Position numbers and translations under genes: made by a program. Below, in pieces: positions 9,601 to 17,184 of a DNA stretch of 57,725 nucleotides; positions within the stretch are counted from its first letter, which is position 1; every line of letters begins with the position of its first letter. The DNA comes from Verrucomicrobiota bacterium (GTDB taxonomy: Bacteria > Verrucomicrobiota > Kiritimatiellia > CAIVKH01): contig JACKPT010000017.1 of the NCBI GenBank assembly GCA_024233345.1, positions 1-57,725 on the forward strand. Direction: 5' to 3'. The notes beneath the pieces are model-generated. The model was not told the DNA's origin and searched no databases. It saw nothing but the letters and a program-made list of their open reading frames with translations.

Positions 9601-10452
9601 AAAGGATACCGCGGAAGGAACGGTAATCGCATTGGTGTTGCTGCTGGAAAGCACGATATCGTCATCGACCCCGCCGCCAACCGACCGGGTCAGGGTGTAG
9701 AGCGCATCGCCCAACAGGGTGGGAGAAGCGTCGCCATCGGTGAACTCAAGCGGCAAAGCGGTGCCGGGGGTCACGCTGAGGTTGTTGAAATATACATTGT
9801 TCGGGTCGCCGCCGCTGCCTTCGGCGTTGAAGATGCGGAAGGTATCGATGACCTGCCCGGTAATGGTGCCGGACTCATTGGGACTGCTGGCATGAATTCC
9901 CGAAAATTGCCAATCAATGTTGGGACCATTTTGGGTAAAGGTGAAGGTGATCACTTCGCCAAATTCGCGTTCCCCCGGCCATGCTGTCGCCGGTGCGGAG
10001 CCGCCGGGATAGTCGTAGCCGCCCGCGCCGATGGAAACGTAGAAGATTTCCGTGACCACGTCATTGATCAGGGTGACCCCGCGTGCCCCGCCATCCCAGC
10101 GGAAGGAAAGATCAAACGAGAGTACCGCGCCATCGCCCCACACATTGGTGTCGAATCCGCGAACCGCGTCGGTGATCAACGATGAATTTGCATTCCACAA
10201 TCCGAACGCTTGTCCGGCCGTATCGATGCTGTTGGTGCGGGAGCCGTCGCCCTCTGTGGAGGAACCTAAAAAGTGTCCGCCACCGCCATCCGTAATGGTC
10301 CAGGGCCCGAACCCATCCCCTTCATTGGAACCGGTGTTCCAATCAGGATTGGGCGCGCCATAGTTGCTGGCATCATCGGTCAATTGAGCCATCACCTGGC
10401 TCGCCATCATCAGCGAAGCTGTCAAAACTCCGCAAAACCACTTCATCTTCAT
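6613..10452 (-). CDS. Large secreted modular repeat protein (1279 aa)
   Basis: The signal peptide MKMKWFCGVLTASLMMASQ is followed by a modular ectodomain. Two near-identical blocks of about 485 residues lie in tandem (roughly residues 230-718 and 719-1205). Each holds three or four beta-sandwich-like repeats of the type YTLTRxGxxxDDIxxSSSD... followed by a jelly-roll-like module (GDNxGxGFGPWVFNH, GISGMDQ, FYANPA, FQLGLNFDSGTDGSNRGF, GAPDNFKFYFN). A single, more diverged copy of the jelly-roll module is at the N-terminus. The C-terminus ends FRVYRLVIRDIIP, a style common in PVC extracellular proteins. GGAAGGAG precedes the ATG. A role at the cell surface, possibly carbohydrate-related, is only a guess. 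A LacI-type operator covers its promoter. Confidence 0.85.
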   Translation of the reverse strand: MKMKWFCGVLTASLMMASQVMAQLTDDASNYGAPNPDWNTGSNEGDGFGPWTITDGGGGHFLGSSTEGDGSRTNSIDTAGQAFGLWNANSSLITDAVRGFDTNVWGDGAVLSFDLSFRWDGGARGVTLINDVVTEIFYVSIGAGGYDYPGGSAPATAWPGEREFGEVITFTFTQNGPNIDWQFSGIHASSPNESGTITGQVIDTFRIFNAEGSGGDPNNVYFNNLSVTPGTALPLEFTDGDASPTLLGDALYTLTRSVGGGVDDDIVLSSSNTNAITVPSAVSFEALANSLTFTATVVSVTNGSAILVASNVTSGAWAQFLVTPIVPVLSISGPFELFELGTNAYTLTRVGAVTDDIEFSSSDTNVLVVPASQSFVTNETELTFDVEMVGFGTATIFASNLASGAVAEYNVGVFEPGLTLSGPTSVRVGSTPTFTLTRVGPIANTVSLSSNSNPSVMSVPGTVAFNTGENTLTFQGTALTTGSTTLVAWNFDASSAPFTVEVTALPEGTYDEGTLYSGSWNDGDNNGLGFGPWVFNHSTDTNDPAYYAGVFIGDPALAGISGMDQASFGFYANPAGSAANAEVSRTLSNALTVGQTFRFQLGLNFDSGTDGSNRGFSLFAGANELMNINMGNSAVITLNGNAIFTNYGAQAMTFDLQYVGDGSIRVTGTGRDGVETVDQVLTVTPGAPDNFKFYFNACEGINERQMYVNALQVTDGPAIPLAFTAGEPAPLATGEYLFTLQRDGAVGDDIELSSSDANVLTVPALVSFTTGVDTISFTGTVVSLTNGSAVIVASNVASGAWAQYVVTPIAPTLSISGPFELFDLGTNEYSLTRTGTVGDDIVFSSSDTNVLTVPASASFVTNENALVFDVEMVGFGFATIVASNTASGVFAEYNVTVQSPSLTLSGPVSLRDGQTRTYTLTRVGPIDDTVYLTSSVPSTFSVPATAVFSNGENTVAFEGSALGLGSVVLTASNGDAVATPLNISITAIPSGTYDEGSFYGGSWNDGDNEGSGFGPWVFNHTSDTNEPAYFAGVFIGDPANSGISGMDQQSFGFYANPANSGANAEVTRTLNSPMMIGDTFVFQLGLNFDSGTDGSNRGFNLFAGGNELLNINQGNGATITVNGSNMFTNYGTQAMTISIEYQADGIVRVYGTGRDGVETFDSQVIVNTGAPDNFKFYFNGTEANDNRQMYINNLQVIEGVGGPEISELIIAGTDVSANVGIGEVGKSYSLDYTLDLTADPVIWTEVDQADGDGVNEIILMDSNANPFRVYRLVIRDIIP

Positions 10453-10473
10453 CGTTTGTTAACTCCTTCCAAG

Positions 10474-10523
10474 TTGAAACGCTTTAATTGGTCAGAATAT
10501 GGCTTGAACACAACCTGAATCAA
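10474..10523 (-). promoter_or_regulatory. Promoter with overlapping LacI-type operator for the large secreted protein
   Basis: On the minus strand, TTGATT (complement of 10518-10523) and TATTCT (complement of 10494-10499) are separated by 18 nt, a plausible -35/-10 pair. Directly downstream, 10474-10487 reads TTGAAACGCTTTAA on the plus strand, an imperfect palindrome with central CG. It is close to the operator-like sites in front of the LacI gene at 5.0 kb. A repressor bound here would cover the start of transcription. The operator similarity is visible; regulation by that LacI protein is inferred. Confidence 0.5.
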
Positions 10524-10620
10524 GCACAAAAGGGAAAAAAGTGGTCAGGTAAAGCGGTGTTCCTTGTCTTGCGGTTCGTTTTTCATGTATCCTTTTCAGT
10601 GACAAGGCATAGGGGCCCCG

Positions 10621-12633
10621 ATGAGGAGAGTAAAGCGATCCAATCCAGGAATCTGTCTGATGGCCAACCGGGTCCATGAGCGCTCGATGCGGCGGTCGGG
10701 TTACCGGATGATCCGGCTTGGCCTGGGGCTTGGCTTGACCCTGCTCCCGGCGCTTTTTGTCCACGCAGCGGACCCGACACCACATGATTCCCAAACGATG
10801 ATTTCCGCTCCGGTCCGGCACGCGCTGAAGAATGCCCTGTCTTTTTGGCAGATGACGGAATCGGATCTTGGCTTTGAAAAGGACGTGGGGGAGCCGGACC
10901 TGGTGCTATCCTGGACCAGGACACTCCTGCAGGAACCGCTGACGTTGTTTGCGATGGGAGAAGAAGCCCGACGATCGGTTGTGGATGAATCCCTTCGCGC
11001 CACCTGGCTCTCGGAAATCCTTGATGTAGATGGGCGCGATTCCGCTATCGCCACGAATGAACTGGAAGGGCGGGTGGACATTCCGATCATGCCGGGCCTG
11101 AATGTTCATTCCGGGTTGAGCCATTTTCTGGTCCGGGTGGAGGGGGCGGCCCGCCTTCAGGCGCGAGCACTCCATACCCTGACGCAAGAGGATCGCTCTT
11201 TTCTGGTTGGTGCCTGGATGTCCGGGATGTTCGAGCTTGCCGGCGACCCGGAGATGCAGGCCCGGTTCCGGGCTGAAGGGGTGACACCGTCCACCCTCGA
11301 CTTTCTTTTGTCGTTCCAGGAGGCGCTGGATACCTCCCCATTGATGGAGCGTTGGCTGGAGGTCGCGGGGAAGGTGGACCGGTTTGCGATGTTGATGGCT
11401 GGTCTGGGGATGGATCGGGCGGTCGCGGCTCTGGTCGATTCAGTGGCTGGTGTGCAGGATTGGCCTCAGCAGGTCATCCGTTGGGAGACACCACAGGGCG
11501 CCGTGATCATCGGTACGCCGGGTCGGGATCGCTATGAGGGGCGCGCGTTGTTGATCCTGGATCCGGGTGGCGATGATCTCTATGAGGGTGAAGTCGGGGT
11601 GGCGAATGACTTGGTGGGCCAGACCTTCTCGGCGGTGATCGATCTGGATGGCAATGATGTCTATCGCAGTGAACGATTGGCCGGCTTGGGGTCTGCGTGG
11701 CTGGGGGTGTCGGTGATTCACGATCAGGCCGGGCGCGATGTCTACCAACTGCAGGGCTCGGGTCTGGCCCATGCCGTGGGGGGATATGCCCGGCTTCGGG
11801 ATGCCGGCGGCGATGATCTCTATGAGGCGACAGCCCTGGCTCAGGCGTGCGCGGTCTTGGGGGTGGGGTGGTTGGAGGACGACAGCGGCAACGATACCTA
11901 CCGGCTGGGTGCCTTTGGGCAGGCGGCCTCGGGACTGTTTGGGGCGGCGGTTTTGCTCGATCACGAAGGCGCCGATGTCTATGTCGCGGGTGGCCTCAAG
12001 CCGGATCACGAGCGGAACCAGGATCGGTATTTGTCCCTGGCCCAGGGATTTTCCATCGGTGACCGGCCCGATACCGGGGGTGGAGTCGCTTTGCTGATGG
12101 ACCTCGCTGGCAATGATGTCTATCGGGCGGATATCTATGGTCAGGGCGTTGGCTACTACTATGCGCTCGGGATGCTGGTGGATGTCGCGGGTAATGATTC
12201 CTACACGATGTATCAGTATGGTCAGGGCGCGGGCATTCATCTCAGTGGCGGGCTGCTTGCGGATGATGCAGGGAATGATTTTTATGCCAGCTATATCCTG
12301 GCTCAGGGCGCGGCGCATGACTATGCGGTGGGGGCTCTGGTGGATCGGGATGGCAATGATACCTACACTGCGGATCACCATAGCCAGGGGAGGGCCCTGA
12401 ACAATGCCCTGGCCTTCCTGGTGGATGAGGCGGGCGATGATGCCTATTTCGGACGCCAGCCCGATCAGTGCCAGGGGGTCGGCAACAATGGCGGTTTCCG
12501 GGACTATGGAAGTCTCGCCTTCCTGCTGGATCTGGGGGGGTATGATCGCTACACCTGCCCGGCAACCAACGGAATGGTTCTGTTGCGACCGGATTTCGGG
12601 GTGGTGCTGGACCGGGAGGAATCCCAGCCATGA
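10621..12633 (+). CDS. Secreted protein with DxxGxDxY repeats
   Basis: The mature region begins with ~270 mostly helical residues. At least ten repeats follow of the form (L/V)xDxxGxDxYxxxxxxQGxxxxxG, for example LILDPGGDDLYEG, VIDLDGNDVYRS, LEDDSGNDTYRLG and LVDVAGNDSYTMY. The acidic GxD spacing recalls calcium-binding RTX-type turns, but the repeat is longer (about 30-40 residues) and I know no assigned function. The signal peptide MIRLGLGLGLTLLPALFVHA starts at the ATG at 10708. In-frame ATGs at 10621, 10660 and 10687 leave the exact start open. The stop overlaps the next ATG by 4 bp, implying coupled translation. Confidence 0.8.
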   Translation: MRRVKRSNPGICLMANRVHERSMRRSGYRMIRLGLGLGLTLLPALFVHAADPTPHDSQTMISAPVRHALKNALSFWQMTESDLGFEKDVGEPDLVLSWTRTLLQEPLTLFAMGEEARRSVVDESLRATWLSEILDVDGRDSAIATNELEGRVDIPIMPGLNVHSGLSHFLVRVEGAARLQARALHTLTQEDRSFLVGAWMSGMFELAGDPEMQARFRAEGVTPSTLDFLLSFQEALDTSPLMERWLEVAGKVDRFAMLMAGLGMDRAVAALVDSVAGVQDWPQQVIRWETPQGAVIIGTPGRDRYEGRALLILDPGGDDLYEGEVGVANDLVGQTFSAVIDLDGNDVYRSERLAGLGSAWLGVSVIHDQAGRDVYQLQGSGLAHAVGGYARLRDAGGDDLYEATALAQACAVLGVGWLEDDSGNDTYRLGAFGQAASGLFGAAVLLDHEGADVYVAGGLKPDHERNQDRYLSLAQGFSIGDRPDTGGGVALLMDLAGNDVYRADIYGQGVGYYYALGMLVDVAGNDSYTMYQYGQGAGIHLSGGLLADDAGNDFYASYILAQGAAHDYAVGALVDRDGNDTYTADHHSQGRALNNALAFLVDEAGDDAYFGRQPDQCQGVGNNGGFRDYGSLAFLLDLGGYDRYTCPATNGMVLLRPDFGVVLDREESQP

Positions 12634-13454
12634 GACTTCGTCTTTCCCTTCTGATCGTGGGCCTGATCGGGTGCGGGATGCTTGCCCGCGGCGAGGAACT
12701 GGCTACGATGACTCCGGAAAGGCTGCTGTTTCATGCCACCCGCTACGGGGATACCGCCGAGCGCCGGGCCTTCAAGGCGGAAGCACGCAAAGAAGTGCGC
12801 AACCGCATGCCGGCGATCTTTGCCGAAATCATGGACCGGATGCCGCTGGAGAATGTCGGACTGCAGGTGCTGGCGATGGAGCTGGCGGAAAGCTACCGGC
12901 TAACCGAGATGACCGCCCTCCTGCGTGGTTACCTCGACTCGGAAGACCCGACCACACGAAAGTTGGCGGTCTACTTTCTGTCCTTTCAGGACCGTGAGGA
13001 GGATCTGGTGCCGGTGCTGATCGGGCTTTTGGACAATGAAACCAGCCGGGGGGGCGCGATGAGAACACTTGCTGCGTGGCGGGTTGTGGAGGCCGCCGAA
13101 CCGGTGGAACTGTTCCTGGAGGATGGGCGGGAACGGATCCGGATTGCTGCCGCCAATGCCTTGCGTGATCTGGGGCAGGCCAGGTCAGCGCCAGCATTGA
13201 TCCGGGCGCTGGGCGATCCGGTGTTTACGGTTCGCCATGCCGCCGCCCGCGCGCTTGTGGTGTTGGGAGAGGATGCCTTGCCTGTGATCGATGCGGCACT
13301 CGACCCTGCTGACCCGCGAACCCGTCAGATCCTCATGCAGATTCTGGAGGATATTCATACCCCGGCTGCCCTGGAACGCCGCCAATCGTTCGATCCGGTT
13401 TTTCCCTCCGAACCCATTCAGGTTGAGCAAGGCTATTATCGCCGGCCGCAATGA
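12630..13454 (+). CDS. Secreted HEAT-repeat protein
   Basis: MRLRLSLLIVGLIGCGMLARG is a signal peptide. A cysteine sits in it, but LIGC is only a weak lipobox. Residues ~90-240 hold about four HEAT-like helical repeats (LRGYLDSEDPTTRKLAVYFL, LFLEDGRERIRIAAANALRD, LIRALGDPVFTVRHAAARAL, then ALDPADPRTRQILMQILED). HEAT arrays bind proteins or membranes. The ATGA overlap with the upstream DxxGxDxY protein suggests the two secreted proteins are made together and may work together. No family assignment beyond the repeat is possible. Confidence 0.78.
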   Translation: MRLRLSLLIVGLIGCGMLARGEELATMTPERLLFHATRYGDTAERRAFKAEARKEVRNRMPAIFAEIMDRMPLENVGLQVLAMELAESYRLTEMTALLRGYLDSEDPTTRKLAVYFLSFQDREEDLVPVLIGLLDNETSRGGAMRTLAAWRVVEAAEPVELFLEDGRERIRIAAANALRDLGQARSAPALIRALGDPVFTVRHAAARALVVLGEDALPVIDAALDPADPRTRQILMQILEDIHTPAALERRQSFDPVFPSEPIQVEQGYYRRPQ

Positions 13455-13499
13455 TGGACCCTGCTTGCCAGTGGGAGATCCCTGTCGTAGAGTGCGGCC

Positions 13500-14336
13500 A
13501 TGCAAAGACCTTTCTGGAAATATCATGGCGCGGGCAATGACTTCATTCTTTTGGATGATCGGGATCAGACCTTTCCGCTGGAAAATCATGCGTTGATTCA
13601 ATCCCTGTGCCATCGCCGGACCGGGATCGGTTCGGATGGGCTGCTGCTGATTCATCCTTCGGAACACCATGATTTCCGCATGCGCTACTTCAATCCGGAC
13701 GGGGGCGAGGTGGATATGTGCGGCAATGGAGCCCGGTGTATCGCCCGGTTGGCCCACGACCTGCATCTGGTTGGCGATCGCATGTCCTTCGAAACCATGG
13801 CCGGTGTAATCGAGGCGGAATTGATCGGTGAGGAAATCAAGTTGCACATGACCGATCCCCGGGATTGGCGGCTGGGACAAGCGCTCGAGGTCGAGGGCCA
13901 GACCCTGACGTATGATTTTGTGAACAGTGGGGTGGAGCATGCGGTTGTCGAAGTGCCGGATGTGGCGGGCGTCAATGTCCAGTCGCTCGGGTCGGCGATC
14001 CGGTATCATGAGGCCTTTCAACCTCGGGGTACCAATGCCAACTTCATTACCATCACCGGGCCGGATTCCCTTCGCATTCGCACCTACGAGCGTGGGGTTG
14101 AGGCGGAAACCCTGGCCTGCGGTACCGGGATTGTGGCCAGCGGATTACTGGCCGCGAAGCAGGGCAAGGTCGCCACGCCGGTGAAGATCACCTGCGCTGG
14201 TGGCGATGTCCTGACCGTGGACTTTACCGCAACCGATGAGGGCGCCCGGCAGGTCACCCTCCAGGGACCGGCGGTGTTTGTGTTCCAGGGGGCGGTCCGG
14301 GTCAATGCCCGCCATCCTGGCATCAACCCCGCGTAA
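13500..14336 (+). CDS. dapF: Diaminopimelate epimerase
   Basis: DapF converts LL- to meso-diaminopimelate for lysine and peptidoglycan synthesis. The 278-residue product shows FWKYHGAGNDFILLDDR at the N-terminus. The first catalytic cysteine is in DMCGNGARC and the second in ETLACGTGIVAS. NPDGGEVDMCGNGAR and RGTNANFI are further conserved blocks. Two-fold alpha/beta pseudo-symmetry and length are normal. It stands alone, 45 bp after the HEAT protein. Confidence 0.96.
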   Translation: MQRPFWKYHGAGNDFILLDDRDQTFPLENHALIQSLCHRRTGIGSDGLLLIHPSEHHDFRMRYFNPDGGEVDMCGNGARCIARLAHDLHLVGDRMSFETMAGVIEAELIGEEIKLHMTDPRDWRLGQALEVEGQTLTYDFVNSGVEHAVVEVPDVAGVNVQSLGSAIRYHEAFQPRGTNANFITITGPDSLRIRTYERGVEAETLACGTGIVASGLLAAKQGKVATPVKITCAGGDVLTVDFTATDEGARQVTLQGPAVFVFQGAVRVNARHPGINPA

Positions 14337-14470
14337 CCAGTTGCTCCAGCCCCCCGGTCAGGACCCGACCCGGCCGCTGCCGCCCAATCGTCATCGATGA
14401 TGATGATTTCGATCGCGAGTTCCACATCGGGTGGCCCCCTGTCGAAGTCAGGAGGAGGGGGCTGGCAGAC

Positions 14471-14851
14471 TTACCGGTTGCGGTCGTCTTGGAGTACCCA
14501 GGTGGTCGCCTCAGCCAGATCGGTCATCATGCGAACCTGCAACCCCCGATTGACGGCTACCGTTTCCCAGAAGTCTGCATGGGGGGCCTTGCCGGGTTTG
14601 CAGACAATGGCGACCCGGGCGACCTTGGGGACGATCTCGGCCATGTATTTTGCCGACTCGAACGTGGACAGCAGGTCCAGGGCATACTCCAGCTTCCGCT
14701 CGTCGCACAACACCCGTGTGACTGCATTGGCAAGCGCACACTCGAGAACTGCCCTGCCATACTGCTTCACATCATCCAGCCCTTCGTCCTTGCCGGATGC
14801 TGTGACCAGAAGCAACTCGCCTTGTACTTCAAACTGATAAGTAATCGCCAA
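14471..14851 (-). CDS. SpoIIAA/STAS-like domain protein
   Basis: The 126-residue protein (AITYQFEVQGELLLVTASGK, CDERKLEYALDLLSTFESAKYMAE, VARVAIVCKPGKAPHADFWETVAVNRG) matches the SpoIIAA-like/STAS group of small single-domain proteins found widely in bacteria. Its physiological role is not established, though regulation or lipid binding has been suggested for relatives. The start is a TTG at 14851, with GGGGA about 10 nt upstream; no ATG or GTG gives a full domain. It is monocistronic. Confidence 0.6.
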   Translation of the reverse strand: MAITYQFEVQGELLLVTASGKDEGLDDVKQYGRAVLECALANAVTRVLCDERKLEYALDLLSTFESAKYMAEIVPKVARVAIVCKPGKAPHADFWETVAVNRGLQVRMMTDLAEATTWVLQDDRNR

Positions 14852-14983
14852 CGCTTGATTCCCCGTGGGGCAACTCGAACCCTTGGATCCAAGGGACGAT
14901 TAAATCTAGCACGACCGGGTTGGGTCAGCAATCAAATGAATGGGGAAGCTGGTTTCCCTTAATCCTTCACGACACCTCGGCGT

Positions 14984-15025
14984 CGCATAGCTCCGCCCTC
15001 CACAACCATTGGGGCGAGCTATGCG
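14984..15025. repeat. Strong palindrome downstream of ymdB
   Basis: CGCATAGCTCCGCCC at 14984-14998 pairs with GGGGCGAGCTATGCG at 15011-15025, with one bulged base and a 12-nt loop. It lies about 70 bp beyond the ymdB stop codon in the direction of transcription, without a T run. It may act as an mRNA 3'-end stabiliser or be a REP-like unit rather than a true intrinsic terminator. Nothing else is seen in the 246-bp gap. Confidence 0.5.
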
Positions 15026-15097
15026 AGCCCGTGATACGATTGATTCAGCTTCACCCATGTGGTGACGGTAAAACAAGGTCGCTAAGGATCAGGGTGG

Positions 15098-15913
15098 TTA
15101 CTGTTTATGGGGGACTGGAAAGTCCGGAGGGCCTTGCTCCACATACTCGCGGATCAGCCTGGCATCCACCGCCCGCCCCTTTTCATCGGTCTCGATCCAT
15201 GCGCCTTCCAGGGCATTCCAGTCCTTGGCAACATCGAGCTTGGTGGGCATGCCGCTGAAAAATTTGCGGATGACCGCATCGACATCCCGGCCGAGGACCG
15301 AGTCCTTGGGGCCGGTCATCCCGAGGTCGGTGAGGTAGGCCGTGCCGCCGGGGAGCAGGGTCAGGTCCGAAGTCTGTACATGGGTGTGGGTTCCCATCAC
15401 CGAGCTGGCCTTGCCATCGAGAAAACGGCCCATGGCAATTTTTTCCGAGGTCGCCTCGGCATGGAAGTCGACCACGATGTTCGGGGCAAACCCGAGATCC
15501 TTGGCGAACAGCTCCCGCATCGCGGCGAAGGGGCAGTCCATGGTGGGTTGCATGAAGACCCGTCCGATCGCCTGGATCACGGTCAGGGGGCCGGCCAAAG
15601 TTTCCACGGTAATCCAGCCCCGCCCCGGGCAGGCCGAGGTGAAGTTGAGCGGACGGATGATCCGCGATTCGACATCCAGGTAGGGCGTGAGCTCCTTCTG
15701 GTCCCAGGTATGATCCCCGAGGGTAATCACATCCGCTCCGGCGTTCAGCAGGTCTTCGGCAATCGCGGGCGTGATTCCCCGGCCGGCGGCGGCATTCTCG
15801 CCATTCACGACAATCGCATCCACCTCGCCATTCTTTTTCATGGGGATGGCAATGCGGTGGAAGGCCAGGCGCCCGGGAGCGCCCACAATGTCGCCGATGT
15901 GGAGGATCTTCAT
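15098..15913 (-). CDS. ymdB: YmdB-family metallophosphoesterase (cyclic nucleotide phosphodiesterase)
   Basis: The protein begins MKILHIGDIVGAPGR, the TIGR00282/YmdB signature with the first metal-binding Asp. VVNGENAAAGRGITP, VITLGDHTWDQKEL, VVDFHAEATSEKIAMG and VMGTHTHVQTSD supply the remaining dimetal ligands. Bacillus YmdB hydrolyses 2',3'-cAMP and controls the choice between biofilm and motility. The 271-residue length is normal. Its ATG overlaps the rsm22-like stop by 4 bp, and rny lies just upstream. rny-ymdB neighbourhood is conserved across several phyla, which supports a shared RNA-linked role. Confidence 0.92.
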   Translation of the reverse strand: MKILHIGDIVGAPGRLAFHRIAIPMKKNGEVDAIVVNGENAAAGRGITPAIAEDLLNAGADVITLGDHTWDQKELTPYLDVESRIIRPLNFTSACPGRGWITVETLAGPLTVIQAIGRVFMQPTMDCPFAAMRELFAKDLGFAPNIVVDFHAEATSEKIAMGRFLDGKASSVMGTHTHVQTSDLTLLPGGTAYLTDLGMTGPKDSVLGRDVDAVIRKFFSGMPTKLDVAKDWNALEGAWIETDEKGRAVDARLIREYVEQGPPDFPVPHKQ

Positions 15914-17184
15914 GGTGCAGTACTGTTTCCGTCTGCGTCGATGGGGTCAACCTTGTTTTCCGCGAACTGAAATACCGGTTGGGGCATTTCGGTCGACCGG
16001 GTGGTTACGCCATCCTTGAGGGCATCCCCCCGGGGCCAGATCATCAGGTCCCCGCGCTCCTGGCCCTTCATCGCCTGTTTGTGGTCGGCGGTCAGGTGGC
16101 GGGTCAGCAGTTCCTGGTGCAGCAGCGCCCCATCGGCGCCACACCCCACCAGCAGGCGGCGGCCCTTTTGCTCCACCCAGGGACTGACCATCCGCAACCG
16201 ATTCGCGCTGGCCGGAGCCGGGACCGGCGCCTGGGTTTTGCGCAGGATGAGAAAACTCCACTTCACCACCCGGATATCGCGGCGAAGCTGTTGGTTCAGC
16301 CAGTACATCGACTCCGGCGGCCTCCAGGTTCGCACTTCATGGCACCACAGCTTCTCGGACAGCGGAAGCAGGGGACAGGCCTTTTGATGGAGGCAGGGGG
16401 CAAGAATACTGACCCCGGAGTCGGTGGCGGCAAGTTGGTCGCGCAGCCGCTGCAGGCGCAGGCTCGCGGTTTGGGTGGCCGGCTCCATCAGGATCAGCGT
16501 CCCTTCCTCAGCCAGACATTTCATGGCCAGATGCACCCAGGTCGCAAGATAATCATCTCCGCGTTCCTCACACAATTCATTCAAGGCGTAGGAGGCGAGA
16601 ATCAGATCCCAGGGCGTATCACTGACCCGCCGGAGATGGGGTAGTTCCAGACCTTGGGTGGTCAGGCGCAGCGAGGTGGCCCCGGGGGGCCGGGTTTCGT
16701 CGTGAATCGCGGACAGCAGCCGGAGGCTTTTGGTGGATTGATCGATGGCGTGGATCCGTAGTTTCCGGTCGGGGCCAAGCGAGCGCAGCAATTCATCGCG
16801 CAGGGCGAAGGTGGAGGCCCCGGTGCCTGCCCCGGCATCCAGCACCCGCACCGGCCGGTCTGTATCGGCCAGTGGCGCAAACCGGGTGATCCATTCACGC
16901 AGCGTGAATGCAGTGCGGATATAGGTTTGGGGAAAGAAGAACAACCCGTAGGCGAGCAACATGCGCTGGTCGGCGGCATACCCGTCGAAGCCCGGTTGCC
17001 GGTCGGTGGTGAGCAGGTCGCTGAGCTTGGCGATCTCCGGCAGCAACAGGCGGCAGGCATAGGGCGGACGCTTTTTCCCCACCATGCGGAGAACCCGTTG
17101 AATCCATGCCTGTTCAAGGGCGAGGGGGTATCGGGGGCGTTCGGAGATGAAAACCGGGGGAAGATTACCGTGCATATTCGACAA
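15910..17184 (-). CDS. Rsm22-like SAM-dependent methyltransferase
   Basis: The 424-residue protein has the Rsm22 layout. After an N-terminal helical domain comes a Rossmann SAM site (RVLDAGAGTGASTFALRDE, near residues 110-125). ILASYALNELCEE carries the typical NEL block and TLILMEPATQ a motif 4-like stretch. The cysteine-containing ILAPCLHQKACPLLP and WCHEVRTWRPP blocks match the family's metal-binding cysteines. In mitochondria Rsm22 is tied to small-subunit assembly; in bacteria the target is not firmly known. The start at 17184 overlaps rny by 20 bp, and an ATG at 17175 would shorten the overlap. It is sandwiched between rny and ymdB, both RNA-metabolism genes. Confidence 0.8.
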   Translation of the reverse strand: MSNMHGNLPPVFISERPRYPLALEQAWIQRVLRMVGKKRPPYACRLLLPEIAKLSDLLTTDRQPGFDGYAADQRMLLAYGLFFFPQTYIRTAFTLREWITRFAPLADTDRPVRVLDAGAGTGASTFALRDELLRSLGPDRKLRIHAIDQSTKSLRLLSAIHDETRPPGATSLRLTTQGLELPHLRRVSDTPWDLILASYALNELCEERGDDYLATWVHLAMKCLAEEGTLILMEPATQTASLRLQRLRDQLAATDSGVSILAPCLHQKACPLLPLSEKLWCHEVRTWRPPESMYWLNQQLRRDIRVVKWSFLILRKTQAPVPAPASANRLRMVSPWVEQKGRRLLVGCGADGALLHQELLTRHLTADHKQAMKGQERGDLMIWPRGDALKDGVTTRSTEMPQPVFQFAENKVDPIDADGNSTAP

